From: Alphaproteobacteria bacterium
Lineage (GTDB): Bacteria; Pseudomonadota; Alphaproteobacteria; RS24
Length of the DNA stretch: 45,783 bases
Reading direction: 5' to 3'
NCBI GenBank assembly: GCA_022428185.1
Contig: JAKMCZ010000126.1
Span: forward strand, 1-45,783
Shown here piece by piece: positions 34,884-44,061 of the stretch (within the stretch, counting starts at the first letter, position 1; every line of letters begins with the position of its first letter). The notes beneath the pieces were generated by a model. The model saw only the letters and a list, made by a program, of their open reading frames with translations. It ran no database searches and was not told where the DNA came from. A program made the translations under genes and the position numbers.

Positions 34884-35401
34884 GCAGCTTCCTCAATCAA
34901 CCGCTTTTGCATGGCATCGGCCAGAAATTGAAACTGAAAGCGCAGCACAATATTGGCAATTAGACCGGCGAGGGTGGTGTAAAGCGCCACCGCCATACCG
35001 GCTGACATGGCGGCCAGCGCCGATTGCAGGCTGGCGGCATCAAAGCTGGTCAAATTGCCGATGGGCGCGAGCATGAGGATAAAACCGATAATCGTGCCCA
35101 ATAGGCCGATTTTCAAAACACTGTCGGCGGCAAACCAGCCATGATTAAGCCAGCGCGCCATATCATCTTCAGGCAGTTGCGTCGTCATATCTTCCGTGCG
35201 GCGCAGCAAAATCAGCCAGCGCGCGCTCATCGCTGCCCAAATGGCAAGAATGAGCCAAGACAAGCGACTGCGGTCACCTTCCAGCAGCACTGCCAAAAGT
35301 CCGCGATCGAACAGCAAATAGCCGCCGAATAAAATCAAACCGAGGACAATCAGTCCTTGTTGCAAAGCTTTGCTGCTTCCATTGGCTGGCGTGTCAGACA
35401 T
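34880..35401 (-). CDS. MotA/TolQ/ExbB-type proton channel protein
   Basis: This 173-residue protein has four membrane helices (about 16-33, 48-66, 96-114, 130-153). GLLGTIIGFILML (99-111) and SAGMAVALYTTLAGLIANIV (134-152) are the two conserved helices of the MotA/TolQ/ExbB family, whose pentamers form a proton channel around a MotB/ExbD-type dimer. The protein is shorter than MotA and has no long cytoplasmic torque loop; a short loop (about 67-95) replaces it. I chose the start at 35401, after GGAGG; an upstream start at 35479 lacks support. First gene of the three-gene leftward operon. No TonB, flagellar or Pal gene is near, so the energised process is unknown. Confidence 0.82.
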   Translation of the reverse strand: MSDTPANGSSKALQQGLIVLGLILFGGYLLFDRGLLAVLLEGDRSRLSWLILAIWAAMSARWLILLRRTEDMTTQLPEDDMARWLNHGWFAADSVLKIGLLGTIIGFILMLAPIGNLTSFDAASLQSALAAMSAGMAVALYTTLAGLIANIVLRFQFQFLADAMQKRLIEEAA

Positions 35402-35546
35402 TGGTTTCCTCCCAATTGGGCGCCAGTCTAGGCGGCTAATTTGTGGCTGTCGAGAGCAAGAATGACTTGCACGCGCCACCGCCGCGTCATCTTAGCGCTT
35501 GCTAATCAAGCGGTTAAGTGCATCATTTTCGTCTAGGGAGAAATTC

Positions 35547-36935
35547 ATGAGTGCAACAGATGCAGACAGCGTTCGGCTGGCTTCGGCTCGCCGCATAAGC
35601 TGGTATGAGATCTTTTGTTATGCCATGCCGCCGGTCGGCGCGGGCTACATGTTCTGCCTTGTCACGCTTTACACGATGAAATTTTCGACCGATGTGCTGC
35701 TTATCGCACCGGCACTGATGGGAGCGATTTTCGGCCTGTCGCGCTTTTGGGACGCGATATCAGATCCGTTGGTCGGCTACTTATCCGACAAAACCAAAAC
35801 CCGCATGGGTCGCCGTCGCCCTTGGCTATTGGGCGCGATATTGCCGACGGTGCTATTTTTCTGGATGCTGTCGTCGCCCGCCAATGGGGTCAGTGCGGGC
35901 ATGCTGGCCTTATGGATGGGGGTCGCGATTATCGGCTTTTTCTCGGCCCAAACCATGTTCATCGTGCCGCATATGTCATTGGGGGCAGAGCTGACCGATG
36001 ATTATCACGAGCGGACAAAAATCTTTGCGGCGCGCCATGCCGGTTGGATTGCCGGTTACATCTCCGCTTTGGGCACGATGTATTTACTCATTCTGGCTGA
36101 AGGCGAGAGCGAAGCGGCGGTGCGGACACTTAATGCGGACCAGTCGCTATTTGCCGGATTATTTGCCGCCACCTGTTTGCTCATCTGCGTTTGGGGTTTG
36201 CGCGAGCGACCTGAATTTATGGATAAAGCCCCCGAAAAGCCTTGGGAAGCAGCGCGGGATATTTGGCAAAACAGCCATGCGCGCTTGCTGCTAATTGTTA
36301 TCTTCATCGAAAATTTGGGCGGCGCGGCGATTACCATTTTGACGCTTTATACGGCGCAATATGTAATGAATGCGCCGGCTATGGCACCGCTTTTCATCCT
36401 CTCTTATATGGTGTTTTCGTTCATACTGACGCCGCTATGGATGCCGCTGGCAAGGCGCTTTGGCAAAAAGCGGCTATGGCTCGGCTCTATGTTGACTACC
36501 GCGATTGCATTTGGCTGCATGATAACGCTGGAGCCCGGCATGGAGATGCGGCTGATTGTGTTGGCCGCTATCGCCGGCGCGGCGGGCTCTTGCGGCGGCA
36601 CGATTAACCCGTCCATCAAGTCGGATATTATCGACCTCGATGAATACCGAACCGGCGAGCGCAAAGAAGGCGCATATTTCGCGGCTTGGTATTTCGTTTC
36701 CAAATCAGCCTATGGGGTGATGCTGACGGTTACGGGTTTTGCTCTGTCGATTGCCGGTTTTGTGCCCAATGTCGAGCAAAGCGCGACGGTTATCTGGACC
36801 TTTAAGGGGCTTTACGCAGGCGCGCCTTTTGTCGCTTATATTATCGGCGCGATTTTGTTTACCCGCTTCAAATTCGACGAAAACGAGCATAAAAAAGTTA
36901 TCGCCGAATTAGAAGCCAAACGCGGTAAAAAATAG
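35547..36935 (+). CDS. GPH family MFS symporter (MelB-like)
   Basis: This 462-residue, 12-helix transporter belongs to the glycoside-pentoside-hexuronide:cation symporter group. Marks are the N-terminal Tyr/Phe-rich helix (YEIFCYAMPPVGAGYMF), RFWDAISDPLVGYLSDKTKTRMGRRRPW near 70-95 with the conserved Asp-Pro and GRRRPW motifs, and DLDEYRTGERKEGAYFA near 365-381. Such proteins import sugars or related solutes with H+ or Na+. I chose ATG 35547, after TAGGGAGAA. The C-terminus has a charged tail (DENEHKKVIAELEAKRGKK). Substrate unknown; the adjacent amidohydrolase is convergent and need not be linked. Confidence 0.88.
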   Translation: MSATDADSVRLASARRISWYEIFCYAMPPVGAGYMFCLVTLYTMKFSTDVLLIAPALMGAIFGLSRFWDAISDPLVGYLSDKTKTRMGRRRPWLLGAILPTVLFFWMLSSPANGVSAGMLALWMGVAIIGFFSAQTMFIVPHMSLGAELTDDYHERTKIFAARHAGWIAGYISALGTMYLLILAEGESEAAVRTLNADQSLFAGLFAATCLLICVWGLRERPEFMDKAPEKPWEAARDIWQNSHARLLLIVIFIENLGGAAITILTLYTAQYVMNAPAMAPLFILSYMVFSFILTPLWMPLARRFGKKRLWLGSMLTTAIAFGCMITLEPGMEMRLIVLAAIAGAAGSCGGTINPSIKSDIIDLDEYRTGERKEGAYFAAWYFVSKSAYGVMLTVTGFALSIAGFVPNVEQSATVIWTFKGLYAGAPFVAYIIGAILFTRFKFDENEHKKVIAELEAKRGKK

Positions 36936-36943
36936 GCGGCCAC

Positions 36944-36979
36944 AAAAAAGGGCGGTTTGATGAACAAGCCGCCCCTTTT
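36944..36979. terminator. bidirectional terminator between the symporter and the amidohydrolase
   Basis: GGGCGGTTTG (36950-36959) pairs with CAAGCCGCCC (36965-36974), with one G-T pair, around the loop ATGAA. AAAAAA lies on the left and TTTT on the right, so it can end transcripts from both convergent genes. Confidence 0.82.
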
Positions 36980-37019
36980 CAAATCTGTTCAATCGGCTTT
37001 ACGCGGCCGACTTCGTGCT

Positions 37020-38798
37020 TTACTCCGCAGCCAGTTTTTCTTCTGCTGCGCCTTGCGGGCCGCGCACCAGCTTACCGGGCATTTTGCCGGTCGGTGCGCC
37101 ATCTTCATAAGTCACCACACCATCGACAATCGTGTAGCGATAGCCGTCAATTTTTTGAATCAAACGGCGGCCACCGGCGGGCAGGTCATAAACCATTTCC
37201 GGCTCGCCCAATTGCAGCGCGTCAAAATCAATCACATTGATATCGGCCTTCATGCCGGGTGCGATGATGCCGCGATCATGCAAGCCATAAAGCGCTGCCG
37301 TGTCGGCGGTTTGCGCTTTCACCGCTTCTTCCAACCCAAAGCGCGCACCACGGCTGCGGTCGCGCACCCAATGGCTCAACAAATAAGTCGGGAAGCTGGC
37401 ATCGGTGATAACTCCGCAATGCGCGCCGCCATCTGACAGGCTGAGCACCGTATTGTCCGACTGGAACATGGTGTGGATATGGTCATAATTCTGATTGGCG
37501 TAATTGAGCAGCGGCAGAAACACATAACCGCGTCCGTCATTTTCCATCAGCATATCGTAAACCACTTCAGCCGGCGCTTTGCCCTCGGCCTTGGCGATTT
37601 CGGCAATGCTGTCTTCAGGACTTGGCTCGTAATTTGGCACGCCGTCTTGCACCAAACGGAACATATTATTGAAGCCCAGCGTAATCAGTGCGGCAATGCC
37701 GTGCCCACTTGGCAGACCTTCGCCATCATCGGCGGTCTCATCCATGAAATAGGGCGCGCCGTTAATCAGCTTGTCGCGCACTTCAGGCTTTTTAAGCTCG
37801 GCAATGCGTGCCGCTGGCTGCATCTCAGCATAGGGCAGATAGTCCGGGTGCAGCGAGAACGGATGCACGGTGCTTTCCCAACCCAAAATAAGACCGGGCG
37901 CGCGCAGGGCGATTTGCGCCTTAATGTTTGCGCCATTAGCCACTGCATCATCGGTCATCTGCAACAGCTTTTTCCAGCTATCTTTCTCAACCGGATTTTG
38001 CAGCAGTGCATAGGTTACGGGCAAGCCGGTTTTTTGCGACATTTCAGCCATCCAACCAAATTCTTTTTCAGCCGGATTAAGATCAGAGGCCATTTCAAAT
38101 ACTCCATGACCGCCGCGCTCCATGCCCTCGGCAATGCCGATAAGCTCGTCCTTATTGGCGAATGTGCCGGGCACCGGCTCGCCATCTTTCGACAGGTGCA
38201 ACATGGTGCGCGAGGTCGAAAAGCCCAGCGCACCGGCTTTGATACCGTCTTCGACGATATCGGCCATTTGTTCAATGTCGTCTTGTGTCGCTGCCTCATT
38301 ATCGGCACCGCGCTGACCCATCACATAAGCGCGCACAGCGCCATGCGGAATTTGTGTCGCGACATCTAGCGCGCGTGGCAATTTATCCAGCGCGTCCAGA
38401 TATTCGGGGAAAGTCTCCCATTGCCAGTCAATGCCTTCAGCCAATGCGGCGCCAGGAATGTCTTCCACGCCTTCCATCAGATTGATTAGCCAGTCATGCT
38501 TGTCGGCTTTTGCCGGTGCGAAACCGACCCCGCAATTGCCCATCACGGCGGTGGTTACGCCGTTCCAGCCCGACGGGGTGAGATAGGGGTCCCAAGTCAC
38601 TTGACCGTCATAATGGGTATGAATGTCGACCCAGCCCGGCGTCACAAGGTCGCCTTTGGCATCAATCTCAGTTTTGGCTTGCGCGTCGATAACGCCAATT
38701 TCGGCAATCTTACCGTCTTTGACGGCAATATTTGTCGTGCGCGCCGGAGCGCCGGTGCCGTCCACCAGCTTGGCATTGCGAATTATCAAGTCAAACAT
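37020..38798 (-). CDS. amidohydrolase of the N-acyl-D-amino-acid deacylase type
   Basis: This 592-residue enzyme resembles D-aminoacylases (amidohydrolase family 3). The N-terminal small beta domain (FDLIIRNAKLVDGTGAP) leads to the metal motif VDIHTHYDGQVTWDP near 57-71 and GNCGVGFAP near 91-99, whose Cys bridges the metals in D-aminoacylase. Further marks are FSTSRTMLH, the His of GGAHCGVITDASFP near 460-475 and the C-terminal ADINVIDFD/LPAGGRRLIQ strands. It probably removes N-acyl groups from unusual amino acids in the cytoplasm. Many marine homologues of this length have no proven substrate. It is divergent from the DUF1329 gene. Confidence 0.87.
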   Translation of the reverse strand: MFDLIIRNAKLVDGTGAPARTTNIAVKDGKIAEIGVIDAQAKTEIDAKGDLVTPGWVDIHTHYDGQVTWDPYLTPSGWNGVTTAVMGNCGVGFAPAKADKHDWLINLMEGVEDIPGAALAEGIDWQWETFPEYLDALDKLPRALDVATQIPHGAVRAYVMGQRGADNEAATQDDIEQMADIVEDGIKAGALGFSTSRTMLHLSKDGEPVPGTFANKDELIGIAEGMERGGHGVFEMASDLNPAEKEFGWMAEMSQKTGLPVTYALLQNPVEKDSWKKLLQMTDDAVANGANIKAQIALRAPGLILGWESTVHPFSLHPDYLPYAEMQPAARIAELKKPEVRDKLINGAPYFMDETADDGEGLPSGHGIAALITLGFNNMFRLVQDGVPNYEPSPEDSIAEIAKAEGKAPAEVVYDMLMENDGRGYVFLPLLNYANQNYDHIHTMFQSDNTVLSLSDGGAHCGVITDASFPTYLLSHWVRDRSRGARFGLEEAVKAQTADTAALYGLHDRGIIAPGMKADINVIDFDALQLGEPEMVYDLPAGGRRLIQKIDGYRYTIVDGVVTYEDGAPTGKMPGKLVRGPQGAAEEKLAAE

Positions 38799-38868
38799 CT
38801 AACTCTCCCAAAAGTGTTGAGCTAATAATGAAACAAAGCTAGGGTTTTTGCAATTGAGGAGAGCGCAT

Positions 38869-40236
38869 ATGTACAATTTACGAAATATGGGGATACCTAA
38901 GGTTTTAGCCGCTTTGGCTTTGGGAGTGGCATCTTTTGGGTCGGCGGCGGCAGACCCGTCGCAGCTAGGCACGACATTGACGCAAAACGGAGCCAATCCG
39001 AAAGCGTCTGCCGATGGCACAATACCGGCCTATACGGGCGGCATCACCAAACCACCCGCAGGCTATGTGAAGGGTGGCGACCATATCGACCCGTTCGGCG
39101 ATGATAAGCCGCTATTCTCCATCACGGCGCAAAATATTGAGCAATATGCCGCGCGCCTGAGCGAGGGGCAAAAAGCCCTGCTGATGCGATACCCTGAAAC
39201 CTATCGCCTGGATATTTATCCGTCGCGGCGTTCGTGTGCGCTGCCGCAGCCGGTTTATGATGAAACCAAGAAAAATGCCTCGCGCGCGCGGCTGATTGAT
39301 GACGGTAATGGCGTTGCCGATGCGCGCATCGGTGTGCCGTTTCCAATCCCGAAAAGCGGGCTTGAGATTTACTGGAACCATAATTTTTTCTGGCACGGGC
39401 ATCGCTATCACGCAGTAACCAGCGGCGCCAATGTTTATGCAAACGGCACACGGACAAAAATCATTCGCGAGGATTGGCGCTATAATTTCTATGCCGACCC
39501 GCAAGGGCCCGACCCGAAACATGCCAATAATCAGTTTCATTGGATGGGGATTTGGAAAGCGCCGACGCGTTTTAACGGCTCGGGTTTTTCCATGTATAAT
39601 ACCATCAATCAGGTTAAGCAGCCGCGCAATGGCGTGATGTTCAACCCAAGCACCCGCAAAATTATGCGCGCACCGGCCGGTGCAGTGACCTATGACGGGT
39701 TGTTATCAACCGCCAATGGCCTGCGTAATAATCACAATATGTATATGTTCTCCGGCGCGCCCGACCGCTATGAGTGGAAGCTGCTCGGCAAGAAAGAAAT
39801 CTATGTGCCGTATAATGCCTATAAAGCCTCGGCGATGACGGTTGACCGCGACGATTTCATGACCATCAACCACCCTAATCCTGACTATTTGCGCTATGAA
39901 TTGCATCGTGTTTGGCAGGTCGAGATAACGCAAAAACCGCAATTCAATATGAAACAGGCGCGGCGCGTGTTTTACGCCGATGAGGATAGTTGGATTTTCC
40001 TGCTGGCTGATATTTACAATAAAGACAATGAGTTAATGCGTATTCAGCATGCCTTTATCAAAAACTATTACGAGGCTCCGGCATGCGTGTTCGAGTTCGA
40101 TATTATGTATGAGGTGGCCTCCGGTCGCTATAATATCGACCATATCAAAATCGACGATGGCCCTGCCGATTTGGATTATGATTTGGATCCGGGCGATTTC
40201 GGCTCGTCTGCCTTGAAACGGAAAATCGGTCGCTAA
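38869..40236 (+). CDS. secreted DUF1329 protein
   Basis: This 455-residue protein has a signal peptide (IPKVLAALALGVASFGSAAA, cut near residue 25) and the DUF1329 domain, which is distantly like outer-membrane lipoprotein-sorting folds. Marks are the mature start with LTQNGANPKASADGTIPAYTGG, then YRLDIYPSRRSCALPQPVYD, NHNFFWHGHRYHAVT, RNNHNMYMFSGAPDRYEWKL, YELHRVWQVEIT and FYADEDSWIFLLADIYNKD. These proteins often accompany outer-membrane channels or resistance exporters in marine bacteria; the function is not established. I chose ATG 38869, after GAGGAG. It overlaps the methyltransferase gene (TAATG). Confidence 0.88.
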   Translation: MYNLRNMGIPKVLAALALGVASFGSAAADPSQLGTTLTQNGANPKASADGTIPAYTGGITKPPAGYVKGGDHIDPFGDDKPLFSITAQNIEQYAARLSEGQKALLMRYPETYRLDIYPSRRSCALPQPVYDETKKNASRARLIDDGNGVADARIGVPFPIPKSGLEIYWNHNFFWHGHRYHAVTSGANVYANGTRTKIIREDWRYNFYADPQGPDPKHANNQFHWMGIWKAPTRFNGSGFSMYNTINQVKQPRNGVMFNPSTRKIMRAPAGAVTYDGLLSTANGLRNNHNMYMFSGAPDRYEWKLLGKKEIYVPYNAYKASAMTVDRDDFMTINHPNPDYLRYELHRVWQVEITQKPQFNMKQARRVFYADEDSWIFLLADIYNKDNELMRIQHAFIKNYYEAPACVFEFDIMYEVASGRYNIDHIKIDDGPADLDYDLDPGDFGSSALKRKIGR

Positions 40237-40844
40237 TGCAGCTACCGATTGATTTAGACGAGGTTAAAGGTTTCCTCGACGCGGCTGAGGGCGCGGCGCT
40301 TTACGCGGCGGCGGAAGAAATGGCACCGCAAGGTCTATGCGTCGAAATCGGTTCCTATTGCGGTAAATCAACGATACTGCTCGGCACGGCTTGCCAAAAG
40401 GCGGGCGGCACATTGCTGGCGATTGACCATCATCGCGGCTCGGTAGAAAACCAGCCGGGCGAAGAATATTTCGACCCTGAGTTGGACGATGGCGCGGGCG
40501 GCATGTCTTCGCTGCTCGAATTTCGCGCCAATATTCGCCGCGCCGGATTGGAAGATGTTGTCGTGCCCGCGCTCGCGCGCTCGCAAGTGGCGGCGCGCTT
40601 GCCGCTGGCGGCACCGGCCTTTGTGTTCATCGATGGCGGTCATTCCATGCCTGCCGCTCTGGCTGACTATCAAAATTGGGGCGTGCGGGTGATGCAGGGC
40701 GGGCTATTAGCCATTCATGACGTGTTTCCCAACCCCGCCGATGGCGGTCGCCCACCGCATGAGATTTACAAACTGGCGCTGCATAGCGGTTTGTTTGAAG
40801 AAGAACAGGCGGTGAAGAGTTTGAGGGTTTTGCGGCGTTTGTAA
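40236..40844 (+). CDS. class I SAM-dependent methyltransferase (Methyltransf_24 type)
   Basis: This 202-residue protein shows the Rossmann-type methyltransferase core: motif I VEIGSYCGKSTILLG (about 32-46), the acidic end of strand 2 LLAIDHHRGS (about 63-72), and FVFIDGGHSMPAALADY (about 130-146), followed by GGLLAIHDVFP. The Asp-Gly-Gly-His motif with the following HDVFP is typical of Methyltransf_24 proteins that act on small molecules or glycans, often with a metal. The start overlaps the DUF1329 stop, so the two are probably co-translated, although a shared function is not evident. Substrate unknown. Confidence 0.85.
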   Translation: MQLPIDLDEVKGFLDAAEGAALYAAAEEMAPQGLCVEIGSYCGKSTILLGTACQKAGGTLLAIDHHRGSVENQPGEEYFDPELDDGAGGMSSLLEFRANIRRAGLEDVVVPALARSQVAARLPLAAPAFVFIDGGHSMPAALADYQNWGVRVMQGGLLAIHDVFPNPADGGRPPHEIYKLALHSGLFEEEQAVKSLRVLRRL

Positions 40845-40850
40845 TCTTCG

Positions 40851-41912
40851 CTAGGGGCGACCCGTCAAAACGCCATGCGCCGGGCTTAGTTTCAGCACCG
40901 CGTCATGCGCCAATATAACCGCGCCGGAGGTCCAAGCGGGACGCTCCACCGGCCAGAAGACGCGGTCTTCCACCTGCATGCCCATCCAATATGCGCCGTT
41001 CTCATCGCGAAACCGATCGAGCCAAGATAAATGCGTTTCGGCGCGGGCCGTGTCGCCATGCGCCATCAGCGCCATTGCCAATTCTGCGCTTTCAGCCACC
41101 GTTACCCAGGGTTGGTCGTCGACACAGCGACAGCCAAACCCGTCAATCACGAAGTCGCTCCAGCGCGCCGCCAATCTTTCGGTTTCTTGCTCGGACGATA
41201 GCGCGCCCGACAAAACCGGATAATACCAATCCATCGAATAACGGGTTTTCGGCGCCCATGTGCGGTCATAGCGATGCGGCTTGTGAGCCAGCGCATCGGC
41301 CAGCTTGGCGCGCGCACGCGCCCAGCTTTGCGCGTCGTGACCCAGCCTGTCAGCCAGCTTTTCGGCGCATATCAAGCTTTTATGGATTGAGCTATTGCCG
41401 GTTATGAGTGCGTCATCTTCGGGCGTTTGCGGGTCGGGCGCGCTCCAACGAATGTCGCCATCGGGCGATTGCAGCGCGACAACAAAATCGATTGCCGCTT
41501 TCACCATCGGCCAGTTGGCAGCGGCATAATCAATTTCATCATGCAGTTTCAGATGATGCCAAATCGCGGTGGCGATATAGGCGATGAAATTGGTATCGCG
41601 GATTTTGTGCCCGTCTTCGACACCTTGCATGGTGAATTGGTGCAATTCGTCGTCAATCGGCACGGCGCTGCCCAATTGCCCCCACCAAGAACCGTCTTGG
41701 GCTTGCGTGTTGCGTAAAAAGGAAATCGCGCGCTCAGCCGCGTCGCGGCGACCGATAAGGTTTAACCCCATCGCCGCTTCCAAATGATTCCACGGGTCGA
41801 TAACACCGTTTTTGAACCACGGGATTGAGCCGTCAGGATTTTGCAGTGCTTCGATAACATTGCCTGCACCGTCAAACTTTTCGTCAAACTTACCGTCGGT
41901 TAAAATGCTCAT
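40851..41912 (-). CDS. alpha-toroid protein related to prenyltransferases/terpene cyclases
   Basis: This 353-residue protein is made of repeated helical units such as ALQNPDGSIPWFKNG, FLRNTQAQDGSWWG and VALQSPDGDIRWSA. The QxxDGSW-type repeats (about residues 24, 70 and 145) are typical of the alpha/alpha toroid found in squalene cyclases, prenyltransferase beta subunits and some glycan enzymes. The DxDD motif of class II cyclases and a complete zinc triad of prenyltransferases are not evident, so no cyclase activity can be claimed. It is the third gene of a leftward trio with a methyltransferase (overlap TAATG) and a glycosyltransferase, suggesting a role in a shared glycan or lipid modification. 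Confidence 0.75.
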   Translation of the reverse strand: MSILTDGKFDEKFDGAGNVIEALQNPDGSIPWFKNGVIDPWNHLEAAMGLNLIGRRDAAERAISFLRNTQAQDGSWWGQLGSAVPIDDELHQFTMQGVEDGHKIRDTNFIAYIATAIWHHLKLHDEIDYAAANWPMVKAAIDFVVALQSPDGDIRWSAPDPQTPEDDALITGNSSIHKSLICAEKLADRLGHDAQSWARARAKLADALAHKPHRYDRTWAPKTRYSMDWYYPVLSGALSSEQETERLAARWSDFVIDGFGCRCVDDQPWVTVAESAELAMALMAHGDTARAETHLSWLDRFRDENGAYWMGMQVEDRVFWPVERPAWTSGAVILAHDAVLKLSPAHGVLTGRP

Positions 41913-42649
41913 TACACCGCAACTGGTTCATCTGCGGGCTTGTCGAAATACATGACAATGCTTTTGCCCATAAGCGGGTCAGCCAGCGCCGAAAGCGCGC
42001 GCAGCGGCAGCGGATTTTTGAGGATTTCGACCTCGAGCAATTTTTTATAACCGCGCACTATCAGATTGCTGTCATTATTGACTCCAACGGCGCAGCGTAG
42101 CCACCAATAGGGGCTGTGCAGGCCGTGTTTCAAATGTTTGCCGCGATAGTCAAAGCCCAGCGATTCAAAATCATCGCGCAAATCGCGGCTGCGGAAAATC
42201 CGCACATGCCCGCCCGGCGTGTTGTGATATTGCTCAGAAAACAGCCAGCAAATCTGCTCGGGCCAGCGATGCGGCACTGAAATTCCGATTTTGCCACCCG
42301 GTTTGACGATGCGCCAAATCTCGGTCAGCGCGCTTTGATAATCGGGAATATGTTCCAACACTTCAGAGCAAATAAGCCGGTCGAAATGATTGTCAGGGAA
42401 GGGCAAAGACAGCGCATCGCCGACCATCAGGTCGAAACGCCGCGCCGCACCGGTTTGCGGTTCCAAATCGGGATTGGCATCAAAACCGGCGCGCGTGACT
42501 TTCACATCTTCAAAACCCAAATCAAGGCCGACAGCACGGCACCGCTTATGAAAATAAGCAGCATGGGTATGGCGACCATGCCCGCAGCCCAAATCGAGCA
42601 AAACATGACCGTCTTGAAGGTCCAATCTGTCGAGATTAATGGTCTGCAT
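41912..42649 (-). CDS. class I SAM-dependent methyltransferase (Methyltransf_11 type)
   Basis: This 245-residue enzyme has motif I LLDLGCGHGRHTHAAY (about 18-33), motif II AVGLDLGFEDV, the FDLMVGDALSLPFPDNHFD segment and LICSEVLEHIPDYQSALTEIWRIVKPGGKIGISVP, a textbook UbiE/Methyltransf_11 pattern. A C-terminal extension (from WPEQICWLFSEQY) includes a possible amphipathic or membrane-associated part near SPYWWLRCAVGV. It lies three bases after the glycosyltransferase stop and overlaps the toroid gene, so the three form one unit. It probably methylates a sugar or lipid-linked intermediate made by the neighbour (inference). Confidence 0.88.
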   Translation of the reverse strand: MQTINLDRLDLQDGHVLLDLGCGHGRHTHAAYFHKRCRAVGLDLGFEDVKVTRAGFDANPDLEPQTGAARRFDLMVGDALSLPFPDNHFDRLICSEVLEHIPDYQSALTEIWRIVKPGGKIGISVPHRWPEQICWLFSEQYHNTPGGHVRIFRSRDLRDDFESLGFDYRGKHLKHGLHSPYWWLRCAVGVNNDSNLIVRGYKKLLEVEILKNPLPLRALSALADPLMGKSIVMYFDKPADEPVAV

Positions 42650-42652
42650 GTC

Positions 42653-43963
42653 TTACAGCAATATTCCGTGATGGGCCGCCAGCGTGCGGCGGTATAGGCC
42701 GACGACATCGCGCGCGCAACGTTCCCATTTGAAACTGTCGAGAATGTGCTGGCGTGCCTTGATTGACATTTTTTCGCGCCGCGCCGGATCTTTTAATAAA
42801 GCGTCAAGCGCTTCTGCCAGAGCGGGCGGGTTTGAATGTGGGACGACGATACCTGCATCGCCCACGACTTCCGGCAATGAGCCGCCATCGGTCGCGACTA
42901 ATGGCACACCGCAAGACAGAGCTTCGCCCGCCGGAAAGCCGAAACCTTCATAAACCGAAGGCGACACCGCAATCGTCGCCTCGGCATAGAGGTCGCAAAT
43001 ATCCTCGCTGGTCAGGCCGGAAACAAATTTAACGCGGTCGCGAATACCCAAGCGGTTCAACTCTTCCATCGTTTGGCCTTCGCGCAAACGCCCGACCACC
43101 AAAAGTTCCAAATCAGGATGCTCAGCCAGCAAACGGTAATAGGCGCGAATGAGATAAATCAGCCCCTTGAGCGGCACATCGGCGCTGGCGGTCACCATCA
43201 GACGGTTGGTCTTGCGTTCAATATGCGGCTGCGGGGTAAACAGTTCATGGTCAATGCCGTGATGAATACGCGTCATGCGCGCGGCCGGAATACCGAAATC
43301 TTTTTCGACATCGCGTTTGGTGCTGTCCGAGACAACAATGAGCGGGTCGAGCTGGCGCGCCACTTTTATCTGCATATTAAGGAAGGAATACCAACGCCAT
43401 TTGAGGAATTTGATATGCGGCCATTTGGCGTGCGAAATATCAATCCGCTTATCCATTGTGATGGGGTGATGAATTGTGCCGACAACCGGCAGCCCCATAT
43501 CGCGCACATCGAGCATGCCGTAACACAAGGTTTGGTTGTCATGCATGATGTCATACTGGTCGATTTTATCGCGCATATAATCAGCCATGCGGACACCGAA
43601 AGTGTAAGGCTCCGGAAAACCACCCCAATTATGGCTCCACCACTCAAACAAATCGGTCTTGTTCGACATGATTTCGCGGCTGAGGCAAGCAATCGGATTT
43701 TCGCGCGCATACATATCGAGCGACGGCAGTTTTATCAGCCCGACACGGTCGTCAAGTATCGGATAGGGCGGGCCGGATATGACATCGACATGATGGCCCA
43801 AATCAACCAGCGCTTTTGAAATCAGCCGCATGTAAATGCCCTGACCGCCGGTATGCGGGTCAGAGCGGTAACTTGGCAGAAGGATTCGCAAAGGGGCGTC
43901 GCCCTTTATCGCTTCTAAAGGAAGGGCACCGGCGTCACCAACGCGTGTTTCTGGACGGTTCAT
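42653..43963 (-). CDS. family 4 glycosyltransferase
   Basis: This 436-residue enzyme is a GT-B retaining glycosyltransferase. The N-terminal domain starts LRILLPSYRSDPHTGGQGIYMRL (donor-loop GGQG near 37-41). The C-terminal domain has VVGRLREGQTMEEL and the E-x7-E motif region VSPSVYEGFGFPAGEALSCG (Glu residues about 340 and 348), followed by VPLVATDGGSLPEVVGDAG. It transfers a sugar from a nucleotide-sugar to a lipid or polysaccharide on the cytoplasmic side. It is first in the trio with the methyltransferase and toroid protein. Donor and acceptor are unknown. Confidence 0.93.
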   Translation of the reverse strand: MNRPETRVGDAGALPLEAIKGDAPLRILLPSYRSDPHTGGQGIYMRLISKALVDLGHHVDVISGPPYPILDDRVGLIKLPSLDMYARENPIACLSREIMSNKTDLFEWWSHNWGGFPEPYTFGVRMADYMRDKIDQYDIMHDNQTLCYGMLDVRDMGLPVVGTIHHPITMDKRIDISHAKWPHIKFLKWRWYSFLNMQIKVARQLDPLIVVSDSTKRDVEKDFGIPAARMTRIHHGIDHELFTPQPHIERKTNRLMVTASADVPLKGLIYLIRAYYRLLAEHPDLELLVVGRLREGQTMEELNRLGIRDRVKFVSGLTSEDICDLYAEATIAVSPSVYEGFGFPAGEALSCGVPLVATDGGSLPEVVGDAGIVVPHSNPPALAEALDALLKDPARREKMSIKARQHILDSFKWERCARDVVGLYRRTLAAHHGILL

Positions 43964-44061
43964 CGAAACCCCGAGAAATATTAGCTTACTTGCGCGCGAC
44001 TATAAGTCGGTGCGGGGCAGGTCTCAAGGGCTACTGCGCTTTTTTCATGCAAATCGTCGTG

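Noticed and set aside
34233..35401. Zorya anti-phage defence (ZorAB)
   Set aside because: The MotA-like protein is short, with no long intracellular tail, the partner lacks a peptidoglycan-binding domain, and no ZorC/D/E-type gene is adjacent.
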